Shown here in pieces: positions 8,113 through 15,899 of a stretch of DNA of 64,000 bases; positions within the stretch are counted from its first letter, which is position 1; every line of letters begins with the position of its first letter. Both the position numbers and the translations under genes were made by a program. Source of the DNA: JANNOG01 sp050329835 (GTDB taxonomy: Bacteria; Actinomycetota; Actinomycetes; Actinomycetales; JBBAYJ01); contig JBHJOJ010000022.1 of NCBI GenBank assembly GCA_050329835.1, positions 1 to 64,000 on the forward strand. The letters are read 5' to 3'. The notes under the pieces are model-generated. The model worked only from the letters and a program-made list of their open reading frames with translations, did not search any database and had not been told where the DNA came from.

Positions 8113-8979
8113 GTGCCCCACGACCGCTACGGCCGGGACGTCCTGTCGCGACCGGCACCGCGGCAAGGCCCGCGGACCCGGGACCAGCCCGCCGAGGCGG
8201 GTCTGGTGGTGGAGGACGTGACCACCGGCTGGTGCGGGGCGGTGGTGCGGACCGAGGCCAGCGGCGGGGTGCACGTCGTGGTGCTGGAGGACCGCCACGG
8301 GCGCACCCGGACCTTCCCCCTCGGCCCCGGGTTCCTCCTCGACGGCCGACCGGTGTGCCTCACCCGGCCGCGGCCCCAGCCCGGACCGAGTGGCCCGGCG
8401 CGCACCGCCAGCGGGTCGATCGCCGTCACCGGTCACCGCGCTCGCACCGCCCGTGCCTCTCGGTTGCTGGTCGAGGGCCGCCACGACGCCGAGCTGGTCG
8501 AGCAGGTCTGGGGCCACGACCTGCGGGTCGAGGGGGTCGTCGTCGAGTCCCTGAACGGTGTCGACGACCTCGCCCGGTCCCTGGCCGCGTTCCGTCCCGG
8601 CCCCGGCCGGCGCCTCGGAGTCCTCGTCGACCACCTCGTCGCCGGCACGAAGGAATGGCGGCAGGCCACCGCTGTCACGGCCTCACCACAGCTGCGCAAC
8701 CACGTCCTCGTCGTCGGCCACCCCTACGTCGACGTCTGGCAGGCCGTCGTGCCGGCCCGCCTCGGACTCGATGCCTGGCCGGAGATCCCCCGCGGGCGTC
8801 CCTGGAAGGAGGGCGTGCTCGCCGCCCTCGGGTGGCCCCACGACTCCCCGGCCGACGTCGGCCGCGGCTGGCAGCGCATCCTGGCCACGGTGACCGCCTG
8901 GACCGACCTCGAACCCGCCCTGACCGGCCGCGTCGAGGAGCTCATCGACTTCGTCACCGCCGACGCCGCGGACCGGTGA
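8113..8979 (+). CDS. DUF3097 family protein
   Basis: A 288-residue protein matching the conserved actinobacterial DUF3097 family: N-terminal YGRDVLSRPAP, a middle ARASRLLVEGRHDAELVEQV segment near residue 115 resembling a Toprim-type acidic motif, RLGVLVDHLVAGTKEW near 175, and NHVLVVGHPYVDVWQAV near 200. Function is not established for the family; the Toprim-like segment hints at nucleic-acid chemistry, which is inference. The GTG start has TAGCGT exactly 6 nt upstream and no Shine-Dalgarno, so the transcript is probably leaderless. It stands alone between the sortase and a broken ATPase gene. Confidence 0.82.
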   Translation: MPHDRYGRDVLSRPAPRQGPRTRDQPAEAGLVVEDVTTGWCGAVVRTEASGGVHVVVLEDRHGRTRTFPLGPGFLLDGRPVCLTRPRPQPGPSGPARTASGSIAVTGHRARTARASRLLVEGRHDAELVEQVWGHDLRVEGVVVESLNGVDDLARSLAAFRPGPGRRLGVLVDHLVAGTKEWRQATAVTASPQLRNHVLVVGHPYVDVWQAVVPARLGLDAWPEIPRGRPWKEGVLAALGWPHDSPADVGRGWQRILATVTAWTDLEPALTGRVEELIDFVTADAADR

Positions 8980-9000
8980 GCTGGCACCGGCGGCGGCGAC

Positions 9001-9949
9001 TCAGGACTCCGAGGCTGAGGCCTGCCACAGGGCGCTCACGGGCATGGCCCGCAGCTTCGGCCCGAAGGGCAGCGTGTCCGGCCCGGTGTATAGAACTACC
9101 CCGAGCAGGAAGTCGTCACCCAGCCGGGCCTCGAGGTGCCGGAGCCCCCTGAAGTCGTCGCCTCGGACGGTGGCACCTGCCTTGACCTCGACGGCGACCA
9201 CCTGCCCCCTGCGGTCCTCCAGCACCGCGTCGACCTCGAGCTGGTCCCGGGTCCGGTAGTGCCAGAGGTCCACCATGGTGTCCGACCAGGTGATCTGCCG
9301 CGCCAGCTCCATGAGCACGAAACCTTCGAGGAGGCCTCCCAGGGGCCCGTCCGGCCGCGCCAGCCAGCCGGAGTCGGCGGCGAGCAGTGTCGCGGCCACG
9401 CCGGAGTGCACGACGGCGACCTTGGGCATCCCGACCGCACGCGAGCTGAGGTTTCGCGACCACGCGGGTATGCGCTTGATGAGGAAGACCTCCTCGAGGA
9501 GGTGGAGGTACCGCCCGATCGTCTGTCGCGCCAGTCGGGTGTCGCTCGCCAGCGCGTTCTCGACGAGAGGTTGCCCGGAGCGAGCCGCAACCAGCCGCAG
9601 CAGGGTCCGCATCTCGGGGGTCCGCTCGATCTCCGACAGCTGGGCCACGTCCCGAGTGATGATGTCGTTGACGTACGAATTCAGGAACCGCTGACGGCGT
9701 CGGTGATCGTCACGGGCCACTGCTTGAGGGAAGCCACCACGGACGATGCGTGCGGCGTAGTCGGTGCGGGTGAGACCCGACGTGACGTCCAGTCGGGGCC
9801 CCAGCATGAACGCAGCGTCGACGAAGCCATCGGGGGCACCGTCGATCTCACCCTGAGAGAACGGCCAGAGCTCGATGGTCTCGGTGCGACCCGGAAGCGC
9901 ATCGGGCAGCGGCCCGCCGTGGAATCACCTGCCCCAGGGGGGTGTCCAT
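9001..9949 (-). pseudogene. AAA ATPase with DUF4143 domain, internal deletion removing the ATPase motor
   Basis: The open frame 9001-9807 encodes the C-terminal two thirds of an AAA_14/DUF4143 protein: LYTGPDTLPFG, the PD-(D/E)XK-like block DQLEVDAVLE...VVAVEVKAGA, and a winged-helix region. In the same frame the family sequence continues upstream without a start (ELWPFSQGEIDGAPDGFVD) and then hits a stop near 9925. A second frame opens at an ATG at 9949 with MDTPLGQVIPRRAA, which looks like the normal N-terminus. The Walker A and B segments that should lie between are missing, so roughly a hundred codons are deleted and the frames no longer match. Intact members are ATPases of unknown role, often mobile. 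A short functional protein from the ATG at 9807 cannot be excluded. Confidence 0.72.
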
Positions 9950-9998
9950 GCTGCTCACAGGCCTCATGTTGTCACGGAACGAAGTCGGACGTGGGCAG

Positions 9999-10074
9999 TC
10001 TGCCGCTGTGTCGCCGGACATCCTGCCGCTACTGTGCTGGACGTTCTGCCGCCAGGTAGCTGGTCGTTCTGCCG
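9999..10074. repeat. degenerate 23-bp tandem repeat
   Basis: TCTGCCG or CCTGCCG recurs at 9999, 10022, 10045 and 10068, exactly 23 bp apart. The units share the 5' heptamer and a GGACRT/GGTCGT 3' end and diverge in the middle. The array fills the intergenic space between the broken ATPase gene and the SNase-like gene, just upstream of that gene's leaderless -10 at 10105. It could be a set of protein-binding sites on nearly every second helical turn, or a decaying microsatellite. Confidence 0.6.
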
Positions 10075-10118
10075 ATCCGCGGTCGTGCTCCTGAGCCCCG
10101 GCGCTAGGGTCCGCGGAC

Positions 10119-11132
10119 GTGGCCTACCGCCTGCTGACCGGCCGGTTCGTCCTCCGCTACGCCGAGAGCCCCGGCTCCGGCCCCACCCCCGACGGCGACA
10201 CCCTGAAGTTCCGGCCAGACGCCCCGGCCCTGGTCGAGGAGCTCGGCCTGGCCTCGGGCGTCGAACCTGCCCTGTCCGCCCAGCAGCGGATCAGCCTGCG
10301 CCTGGAGGCCGTCGACGCCCTGGAGCTCCATTTCGAGGGCTCCCGGCAGGAGGCCACCCTCGCCCGCGCCGCCCGGGACGGCCTGCTCGCCCACCTCGGG
10401 TTCCGCGACGTCGTGTGGGACCGCGCCCGTCCCGCCCAGGCGGCCGCCGCCGACGCCGACGAGATGCCCGGCTGGGTGCTCGCCGACGGCGTCGAGCAGA
10501 ACGGCCGCCTCGTCGCCTTCGCCTTCCCGGGCAGGCCGCCGCTGGCCGACGGCTCGCCGGTGGCCGTGGACGAGACCGTGTTCCGGGCCAGCGCGAACCT
10601 CCGGATGCTGGCCGAGGGCCTCGTCTACCCCATGCTCTACACCAGCCTCGCCGGCGAGCTGCGGAACCTCTGCCGAGAGGTCGCGGGCGCCGCCCGCGCC
10701 GCCCGCCGCGGCGTCTGGGCGCGGGCCACCGCCGACCCCGACTCCGCCGCCGACCTCGCGCGGGGGGCCGCCGCGCTGCCCGACCTCGTCATGTGGCCCA
10801 AGCTGTACCGCCGCCTCGCCCGGTACTTCGCCGCCGGGCACGGCGATCCCGGCGGGTTCCGGCGCTGGCTGGCCGCGGGCCCGGCGGACCGGGACGACGC
10901 GGTTCTCGTCCTCGACACCGGTCGGCGCACCCGCCTCCACGAGATCGTCGCCGTCGAGGGTGACCGGGTGCGGCTGTCGCTGTGGCCGGACGCCTTCGCC
11001 GTGCTCCCGGTCCGGGCCGGTCGGCGGGCCCAGGTCCCTGCGGCGCCGCCGGACGTGGCCGGGAGGGCGGGGCACGGCGGGGACAGCCGGATCGACGACT
11101 CGCCGTGCCACGGGCTCGGAGACCCTTCCTGA
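10119..11132 (+). CDS. SNase-like (thermonuclease-fold) protein
   Basis: A 337-residue protein. The N-terminal half reads like a staphylococcal-nuclease-type fold: DGDTLKFRPD near residue 25, then ISLRLEAVDALELHF near 60, matching the DGDT...IRLxGIDAPE pattern with an insertion, then WVLADGVEQNGRLVAFAF near 125. Similar long actinobacterial proteins are annotated as nucleases, but the catalytic Arg/Glu set is not clearly intact here, so activity is uncertain. The C-terminal tail (from about 300) is low-complexity. The GTG start lies 8 nt after TAGGGT with no Shine-Dalgarno, another leaderless case. A small NTF2-like gene begins 12 nt downstream and may be co-transcribed. Confidence 0.6.
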   Translation: MAYRLLTGRFVLRYAESPGSGPTPDGDTLKFRPDAPALVEELGLASGVEPALSAQQRISLRLEAVDALELHFEGSRQEATLARAARDGLLAHLGFRDVVWDRARPAQAAAADADEMPGWVLADGVEQNGRLVAFAFPGRPPLADGSPVAVDETVFRASANLRMLAEGLVYPMLYTSLAGELRNLCREVAGAARAARRGVWARATADPDSAADLARGAAALPDLVMWPKLYRRLARYFAAGHGDPGGFRRWLAAGPADRDDAVLVLDTGRRTRLHEIVAVEGDRVRLSLWPDAFAVLPVRAGRRAQVPAAPPDVAGRAGHGGDSRIDDSPCHGLGDPS

Positions 11133-11144
11133 CAGGCTTCGCGC

Positions 11145-11522
11145 ATGGACCACGACACCGTCCTGGTCTGGGTCCGCGCGTACGAGGACGCCTGGCGGGC
11201 CGCCGACGTCGACGCGGTGCCCCGGCTGTTCACCGAGGACGTCCACTACCGTCGCTCGCCGTACGAACCGGCCGAGGTCGGCCTCGACGCGGTCCGGGCG
11301 TTCTGGGCCGAGGACGTCGGGCACGCCTTCACCGTCGAGGCCCGCCCGGTGGCCGTCGAGGGCCGGGTCGCGGTGGTGCGGTTGCTCGTCCGGTACACCG
11401 CGCCGGAGCAGCAGGAGTACTCCGACCTGTGGCTGCTGCGGTTCGCCGCCGACGGGCGGGTGGCCGACTTCGAGGAGTGGGCCTATTGGCCCGGCCGCAG
11501 TTACACCGTGGGGAGCGGCTGA
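11145..11522 (+). CDS. NTF2-like / SnoaL-like small protein
   Basis: A 125-residue protein with the cone-shaped NTF2 fold pattern: VWVRAYEDAWRAADVDAVPRLFTEDVHYRRSP at the N-terminus, GLDAVRAFWAED, and a C-terminal beta sheet ending FEEWAYWPGR. Such proteins are small-molecule binders, isomerases or stress proteins; the substrate here cannot be told. It follows the SNase-like gene by 12 nt and precedes an ECF sigma factor, a common partner of SnoaL-like proteins in actinomycetes. Confidence 0.75.
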   Translation: MDHDTVLVWVRAYEDAWRAADVDAVPRLFTEDVHYRRSPYEPAEVGLDAVRAFWAEDVGHAFTVEARPVAVEGRVAVVRLLVRYTAPEQQEYSDLWLLRFAADGRVADFEEWAYWPGRSYTVGSG

Positions 11523-11588
11523 CGCCTGTGACACACGACACGCCGTGACGCCCGTCGGAGTCCCGGGCCGCAGCACGACGGGAGGGGT

Positions 11589-12137
11589 GTGACGCGGCCG
11601 GCGGCATCCCGGGAGGCGGGGGAGGCGCTCCTCGCCCTGTACGACCGGGCGCTGCCCGAGGTCTACGGTTACCTGCTGCACCGCTGCGGGGACGTCCCGC
11701 TCGCCGAGGACCTCACCGCCGAGACGTTCCTCGCCGCCGTCGCGGCCGCCCGCGGCCCCGCGGCCGTCGAGCCGACCGTCGGCTGGCTCATCGGCACCGC
11801 CCGGCACAAGCTCGCCGACCACTGGCGGTACCGGGATCGCGAGCAGCGCCGCCTGGCCGCGGTCGCTGCCGAGCCGCAGCCGCCCGAGGACCCCTGGGAG
11901 GCCCGCCTCGACGTCCTGCGCGCCCGCGAGGTGCTGGCCGGGTTGGGCCCGCACCACCGGGTGGCGCTGGTGCTCCGCTACGTCGACGGGCTGCCCGTCC
12001 CGCAGGTCGCCGGCGTGCTGGGACGCAGCGTGCACGCGACCGAAGCCCTGCTCGTCCGGGCGCGGGCCGCGTTCCGCACCGCGTACCGGGCCAGCGACGA
12101 CCCGGCCGAGAACGGGAAGGAGGACCACCGTGGCTGA
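11589..12137 (+). CDS. ECF RNA polymerase sigma factor
   Basis: A 182-residue ECF sigma factor. Region 2 is LPEVYGYLLHRCGDVPLAEDLTAETFLAAV (about 20-50) and VGWLIGTARHKLADHWR (about 62-78). Region 4 is LGPHHRVALVLRYVDGLPVPQVAGVLGRSVHATEALLVRARAAFR (about 118-163), with the helix-turn-helix at its end. It overlaps the following VOC gene by 8 nt, so the pair is translationally coupled. No transmembrane anti-sigma factor is nearby, so control probably lies with the VOC partner or with transcription. A GTG start is used. Confidence 0.88.
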   Translation: MTRPAASREAGEALLALYDRALPEVYGYLLHRCGDVPLAEDLTAETFLAAVAAARGPAAVEPTVGWLIGTARHKLADHWRYRDREQRRLAAVAAEPQPPEDPWEARLDVLRAREVLAGLGPHHRVALVLRYVDGLPVPQVAGVLGRSVHATEALLVRARAAFRTAYRASDDPAENGKEDHRG

Positions 12138-13080
12138 TCCGCTCGAGGCCCTGCGTGCCGCCCGGCCCACCCCGGCCGTCCCCGACCCGGCCTTCGCGGC
12201 CCGGCTGCGGGACCGGCTGCGCCGCGCCCTCGGCCTCGACGACCCCCTCGACCCCGCCACCGGAGGAGACACCATGACCGACGTCACCGACACCCGGCCC
12301 GTCGCCGACACCGTCCCCGAGCCCGCCCCTGTCCAGCGCGGGTACCACAGCCTCAACGCCTACCTCACGGTGTCGGACGGCCGCGGCGCGCTCGACTGGT
12401 ACGTGGCCGTGCTCGGGGCGCGCCCGCGCGGCGAGCCGGTGTGGATGCCCGACGGCCGTCTCGGCCACGCCGAGCTCACCGTCGGGGACTCCGTCCTCAT
12501 GCTGTCCGAGGAGTTCCCCGCGATCGGGGTCCGCTCACCCACGACGCTCGGGGGAGCCGGGTTCTCCCTGCTCGTCTACGTCGACGACGTCGATGCCGCG
12601 GTCGAGCGCGCGGTCGCCCGGGACGGTCGCCTGGAGAGGCCGATCGAGGAGTCCCACGGTGATCGCCGCGGCGTCGTCGTCGACCCGTTCGGGCACCGCT
12701 GGATGATCTCGGCGCCGCTCGTCCCCACGGAGCGCCCGCCGCGCGAGCCACGGCACGGCGACGTCGGCTACGTGACCCTGGAGGTGCCCGACGCCCGCCG
12801 GTCGCAGGCCTTCTACGGGGCGGTCCTCGGCTGGCGGTTCGCGCCCGGCAGCGTCGCCGAGGGGGTCCAGGTCGTGGGCCCCCAGCCACCGGTCGGCCTC
12901 GCCGGCGGCCAGGACCGTGCCCGCGGGGTCCTCTGCTACCGGGTCGACGACGTGACCGCCGCCGTGGAACGGGTGCGCGCTGCGGGCGGGCGCGCCGAGG
13001 ACCCCGAGGCCAAGCCGTACGGGACGCTGGTGTCCTGCGAGGACGACCAGGGGACTCCCTTCCAGCTCTGGCAACCGTGA
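12130..13080 (+). CDS. two-domain VOC (glyoxalase-like) protein coupled to the ECF sigma factor
   Basis: A 316-residue protein if translated from the GTG at 12130 inside the sigma stop. Residues 1-45 (AAR-rich, PDPAFAARLRDRLRRALGL) form a charged helix like those of short sigma-associated proteins. Two vicinal-oxygen-chelate domains follow: about 55-190 (HSLNAYLTVSDGRGALDWYVAVLG) and about 195-316 (VGYVTLEVPDARRSQAFYGAVLG). VOC domains bind metals and small electrophiles. A strong GGAGGAG site precedes an internal ATG at 12274 that would yield the two VOC domains alone, so two products are possible. The context suggests it senses or detoxifies a compound linked to the sigma factor. Confidence 0.8.
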   Translation: MADPLEALRAARPTPAVPDPAFAARLRDRLRRALGLDDPLDPATGGDTMTDVTDTRPVADTVPEPAPVQRGYHSLNAYLTVSDGRGALDWYVAVLGARPRGEPVWMPDGRLGHAELTVGDSVLMLSEEFPAIGVRSPTTLGGAGFSLLVYVDDVDAAVERAVARDGRLERPIEESHGDRRGVVVDPFGHRWMISAPLVPTERPPREPRHGDVGYVTLEVPDARRSQAFYGAVLGWRFAPGSVAEGVQVVGPQPPVGLAGGQDRARGVLCYRVDDVTAAVERVRAAGGRAEDPEAKPYGTLVSCEDDQGTPFQLWQP

Positions 13081-13111
13081 GGCCCGAGCGCCGGAGCGGT
13101 AGCGTGCGCGG

Positions 13112-14080
13112 GTGCCCGGGGTCAGCACGTGGGTGGTGGGAGTCCTCGGCTCCGGCCTGGCCGATCCGGCCGCCCCGCTGCTTCGCGTCGACGACCTCGG
13201 GCTGCAGCGCGGGGACGGGTGCTTCGAGACCGTGCTGGTCCGCCCGCACGTCCCCGCCGAGCCCGCGGGCGGCGACCCGGGCGGCGGCCTGCGCGCCGTG
13301 CACCTCGACGCGCACCTGGCCCGCCTCGCCCGCTCGGCGGCGGCGCTGGACCTGCCGCCGGTCGACGAGGCCGCCTGGCGCGACCTGGTCGCCGAGGTCC
13401 TCGCCGCCGGCCGGGACCTGGTCGCGGACGAGGCGATCCTCAAGCTCCTGCTGACCCGCGGCGAGTCCGGCGCCCCGCCCGGAGACCCGGGCACCGGCCT
13501 CGTCACCCTCGGACCGGTCCTGCCCGCGATCATCCGCCAGCGGGGGACCGGCCTGTCCGTCGTCGGGCTCACCGTCGGCACCGTCCCCGGCGTGCACGCG
13601 GTCGCGCCGTGGCTGCTCGGCGGGGTGAAGACGCTCTCGTACGCGGTCAACATGGCGGCCCTGCGCGAGGCCGCCCGCCGCGGGGCCGACGACGCGGTCC
13701 TGCTCGCCGCCGACGGCACCGTGCTCGAGGCGCCGACCGCCACCGTGCTGTGGTGGGCCGGGGACCACCTGGCCACGACCCCGGTCGCCGGCACGGGCGT
13801 GCTCCCCGGGACGACCCAGCAGTCGCTGTTCGCCGCGGCCGCGGGGGCCGGCCTGACGACCGGCTACGACACCGTGTCGGTCGACGAGCTGGCGGCCGCG
13901 GACGCGGTGTGGCTGGCCTCCAGCGTCCGGGGCGTGACGCCGGTCCACACCCTCGACGGCCGGCCGGTCGCGACCCGGCCGGACCTCACCGCGCTGCTCG
14001 CACCGGTCGCCCTCGGGGACGAGCCCCCGGCGGCGCGACCGGTGCCGGCAGCAGTGCCCGCAGCGGCACCGCGGCCTTGA
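13112..14080 (+). CDS. pabC: aminodeoxychorismate lyase (class IV aminotransferase fold)
   Basis: PLP-dependent lyase releasing 4-aminobenzoate and pyruvate from 4-amino-4-deoxychorismate, for folate synthesis. The 322-residue protein shows LGLQRGDGCFETVLVR near residue 29, the PLP lysine in LGGVKTLSYAVNMAA near 172, ADDAVLLAADGTVLEAPTATVLWW near 190, and GTGVLPGTTQ near 230. The fold is shared with branched-chain and D-amino-acid aminotransferases, but the pabB remnant convergent with its 3' end supports PabC. The GTG start is 6 nt after TAGCGT (leaderless). Its C-terminal Pro/Ala tail overlaps the pabB remnant on the other strand. Confidence 0.85.
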   Translation: MPGVSTWVVGVLGSGLADPAAPLLRVDDLGLQRGDGCFETVLVRPHVPAEPAGGDPGGGLRAVHLDAHLARLARSAAALDLPPVDEAAWRDLVAEVLAAGRDLVADEAILKLLLTRGESGAPPGDPGTGLVTLGPVLPAIIRQRGTGLSVVGLTVGTVPGVHAVAPWLLGGVKTLSYAVNMAALREAARRGADDAVLLAADGTVLEAPTATVLWWAGDHLATTPVAGTGVLPGTTQQSLFAAAAGAGLTTGYDTVSVDELAAADAVWLASSVRGVTPVHTLDGRPVATRPDLTALLAPVALGDEPPAARPVPAAVPAAAPRP

Positions 14081-14390
14081 GCAGCATCTCCTCGTACTCC
14101 GCCGCCGGGTCCGAGTCGAGGACGATCCCGCCTCCGGCCCCGACCCGCCACGTCCCGCCGTGCCGCACGGCGGAGCGGATGACGATCGCCAGGTCCTCGG
14201 CGCCGTCGAACCCCAGCCGGCCGAGCACCCCGGAGTAGATCCCCCGCGCCCGGCCCTCGATCTCGTCGAGGATCTCCAGGGTCCGGTGCTCGGGGGCACC
14301 GGTCATCGACCCGCCGGGGAAGCAGGCGCGCAGCGCGTCCACCGCGCCGAGCCCCGCCCGCAGCCGCCGGCCGAGGTGACCGGTCGCCCT
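13986..14390 (-). pseudogene. pabB: 3' remnant of pabB (aminodeoxychorismate synthase component I)
   Basis: This strand encodes the last ~130 residues of a chorismate-binding enzyme: GAVDALRACFPGGSMTGAPEHRTLEILDEIE, ARGIYSGVLGRLGFDGAEDLAIVIRSAV, and GIVLDSDPAAEYEEMLLKA. These are the C-terminal signature blocks of PabB/TrpE-type proteins (normally ~450 residues or more). The preceding ~300 residues are absent: upstream of about 14390 the frame turns into a repeat-containing spacer with no start or ribosome binding site. The gene is therefore 5'-truncated and presumed dead; a second pabB elsewhere would be needed for folate synthesis. It overlaps the end of pabC tail to tail. Confidence 0.82.
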
Positions 14391-14395
14391 CCCGC

Positions 14396-14465
14396 CCCGG
14401 TCGCAAGGGCACAAGCGTCCGCCGACGCCCTCCTACCCCGTCCGCAAGGGCACAACCGCCCGCCT
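14396..14465. repeat. two ~29-bp direct repeats at the pabB break
   Basis: CGCAAGGGCACAA occurs at 14402-14414 and again at 14443-14455; similarity extends to about 29 bp per copy (14396-14424 and 14437-14465), with a 41-bp period. The pair lies exactly where the pabB coding similarity stops, so it may mark the rearrangement that removed the 5' part, or be a dispersed intergenic repeat of this genome. A weaker palindrome (GTGCGTA...TGCGCAC) follows at 14480-14501. Confidence 0.65.
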
Positions 14466-14538
14466 CCACCCGGCGTGTCGAGTGCGTATGGGTACTTGCG
14501 CACGGGGGAGGTGCGCGGGGCGGGAGTAGCGTCGCGGG

Positions 14539-14973
14539 GTGAGCAAGGGGAACGGCGACCGGGCGGTGCGGCAGCTGCGGCTGGTGGTCCACGCCGAGGA
14601 CTACGACGCGGCGCTGCAGTTCTTCCGCGATGTCCTCGGCATGCCGGAGGAGGAGTCCTACGCCGGCGACGGCGGGGCCCGGGTGGCGATCCTCGATGCG
14701 GGCCGGGCGACCGTGGAGCTCTCGAACCCGGCCCAGATCGACATGATCGACGAGGTCGAGGTGGGCCGCCGGGGCGTCGCCCCCCGGCTGCGGGTCGCCT
14801 TCGAGGTCCCGGACGCGGCGGCCGCCACCGCGGCGGCCGAGCGGGGCGGGGCGGCGCTCGTCGCACCTCCGACCCGGACCCCGTGGCACTCCCTCAACAG
14901 CCGGCTCGAGGCGCCCGCCGGCCTGCAGATCACCCTGTTCCAGGAACTGGGCGAGGATCCGGGTCCCGGCTGA
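14539..14973 (+). CDS. VOC (glyoxalase/dioxygenase fold) protein
   Basis: A 144-residue single-domain VOC protein: RQLRLVVHAEDYDAALQFFRDVLGMP at the N-terminus, VAILDAGRATVELSNP in the middle, and a C-terminal strand reading LEAPAGLQITLFQEL. Metal ligands are incomplete by eye (a His near 14 and a Glu near 58 are candidates), so it may be a binder rather than an enzyme. The GTG start follows TAGCGT by 6 nt (leaderless). Its 3' end overlaps the convergent membrane-protein gene by 44 nt. Confidence 0.78.
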   Translation: MSKGNGDRAVRQLRLVVHAEDYDAALQFFRDVLGMPEEESYAGDGGARVAILDAGRATVELSNPAQIDMIDEVEVGRRGVAPRLRVAFEVPDAAAATAAAERGGAALVAPPTRTPWHSLNSRLEAPAGLQITLFQELGEDPGPG

Positions 14974-15883
14974 CCTCACGCAGCAGCCGGGCGAGCACGG
15001 CACCGGCGGCGACCGACAGCACGAGGAACGCCGCGAGCGGCCCTACGACCTCCCCCGCCGTCAGCCGCCCGCCCGCGACCGCCTGCCCGACCGTCCGGGC
15101 GGCCGACAGCGGCGCGAGGGCCGTCGCGAGCGTCAGCACCGGCACGGCCGCCGCGTACCCGGCCGGTGACCCCCGGAGCAGGAGGACGCCGGCCGCGGCG
15201 GCCGCCGGCGTGACCACCGCCAGGTCCAGGGTGTGGGTGACCGGGGTGGTGTACACGTCGAGCCGGCCCGGCACGTCGCCCGTCACCAGCGCCGCCACCA
15301 GGTCGGCGCCCCACATCGCGACCAGGACGCCGGCCCCGGCCAGCGTCAGCAGTGCCGCCGCCCGCCGCGGCAGCCGGTCCAGCGGCAGCGTCGACACCGG
15401 GAGGGTCGACACCGTGAGGACGAGCGCCCACAGCGCCGCGGCGAACGTCGCCACGTACACCGGGTACAGGGCGTTGTAGGCGATCGTGCCCAGCGCCACG
15501 CCGCCGAACACGTACGTGAACACGGCCAGCATCCCGGTCACCAGCAGGTGGCCGAGACGGCTGCCGCGCCGGTGCATCGCCGTCGCCACCAGCAGCAGGG
15601 GCACGCCGAGGACGAGCACGACGAGGTCGGTGCCGAGCTGTGTCCCCGCCGCGAAGGGCGTGTCGGACCCGTACAGGCCCTCGCCGACGAGGGAGACCGC
15701 CTCACCCCGGACGCTCGTCGCGCCGATGCCGGCCACCCCGGCGTCCCAGGACGACAGCCCGGCGGCGGACGTCGCCGCCGCCATCACCGCCACCGCCATG
15801 CCGAGGCCCATGACGAGTCCCCGGTGGTCGCGGTCGGCGGCCCCTGCGGTGCCCGGCCCGGTCGTCGCGCTCGTCAGGTCCAT
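14930..15883 (-). CDS. multi-pass membrane protein of unknown function
   Basis: A 317-residue hydrophobic protein with about eight predicted transmembrane helices, for example VMGLGMAVAVMAAATSAAGL near 25, GTDLVVLVLGVPLLLVATA near 85, and VVGPLAAFLVLSVAAGAVLA near 285. An extracytoplasmic loop (about 45-80) follows the first helix. I do not recognise the family. The ATG has a good GAGGAG site. It is the last gene of a four-gene minus-strand unit (GrpE-like, Hsp70, FAD dehydrogenase, this gene), 16 nt after the dehydrogenase stop, so it is probably co-transcribed. Confidence 0.75.
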   Translation of the reverse strand: MDLTSATTGPGTAGAADRDHRGLVMGLGMAVAVMAAATSAAGLSSWDAGVAGIGATSVRGEAVSLVGEGLYGSDTPFAAGTQLGTDLVVLVLGVPLLLVATAMHRRGSRLGHLLVTGMLAVFTYVFGGVALGTIAYNALYPVYVATFAAALWALVLTVSTLPVSTLPLDRLPRRAAALLTLAGAGVLVAMWGADLVAALVTGDVPGRLDVYTTPVTHTLDLAVVTPAAAAAGVLLLRGSPAGYAAAVPVLTLATALAPLSAARTVGQAVAGGRLTAGEVVGPLAAFLVLSVAAGAVLARLLREVSRDPDPRPVPGTG

Positions 15884-15899
15884 GACGGATCTCCTCGCC

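Noticed and set aside
10119..11132. Secreted thermonuclease.
   Set aside because: No signal peptide and the catalytic residues are not clearly conserved; only the fold resemblance is kept.
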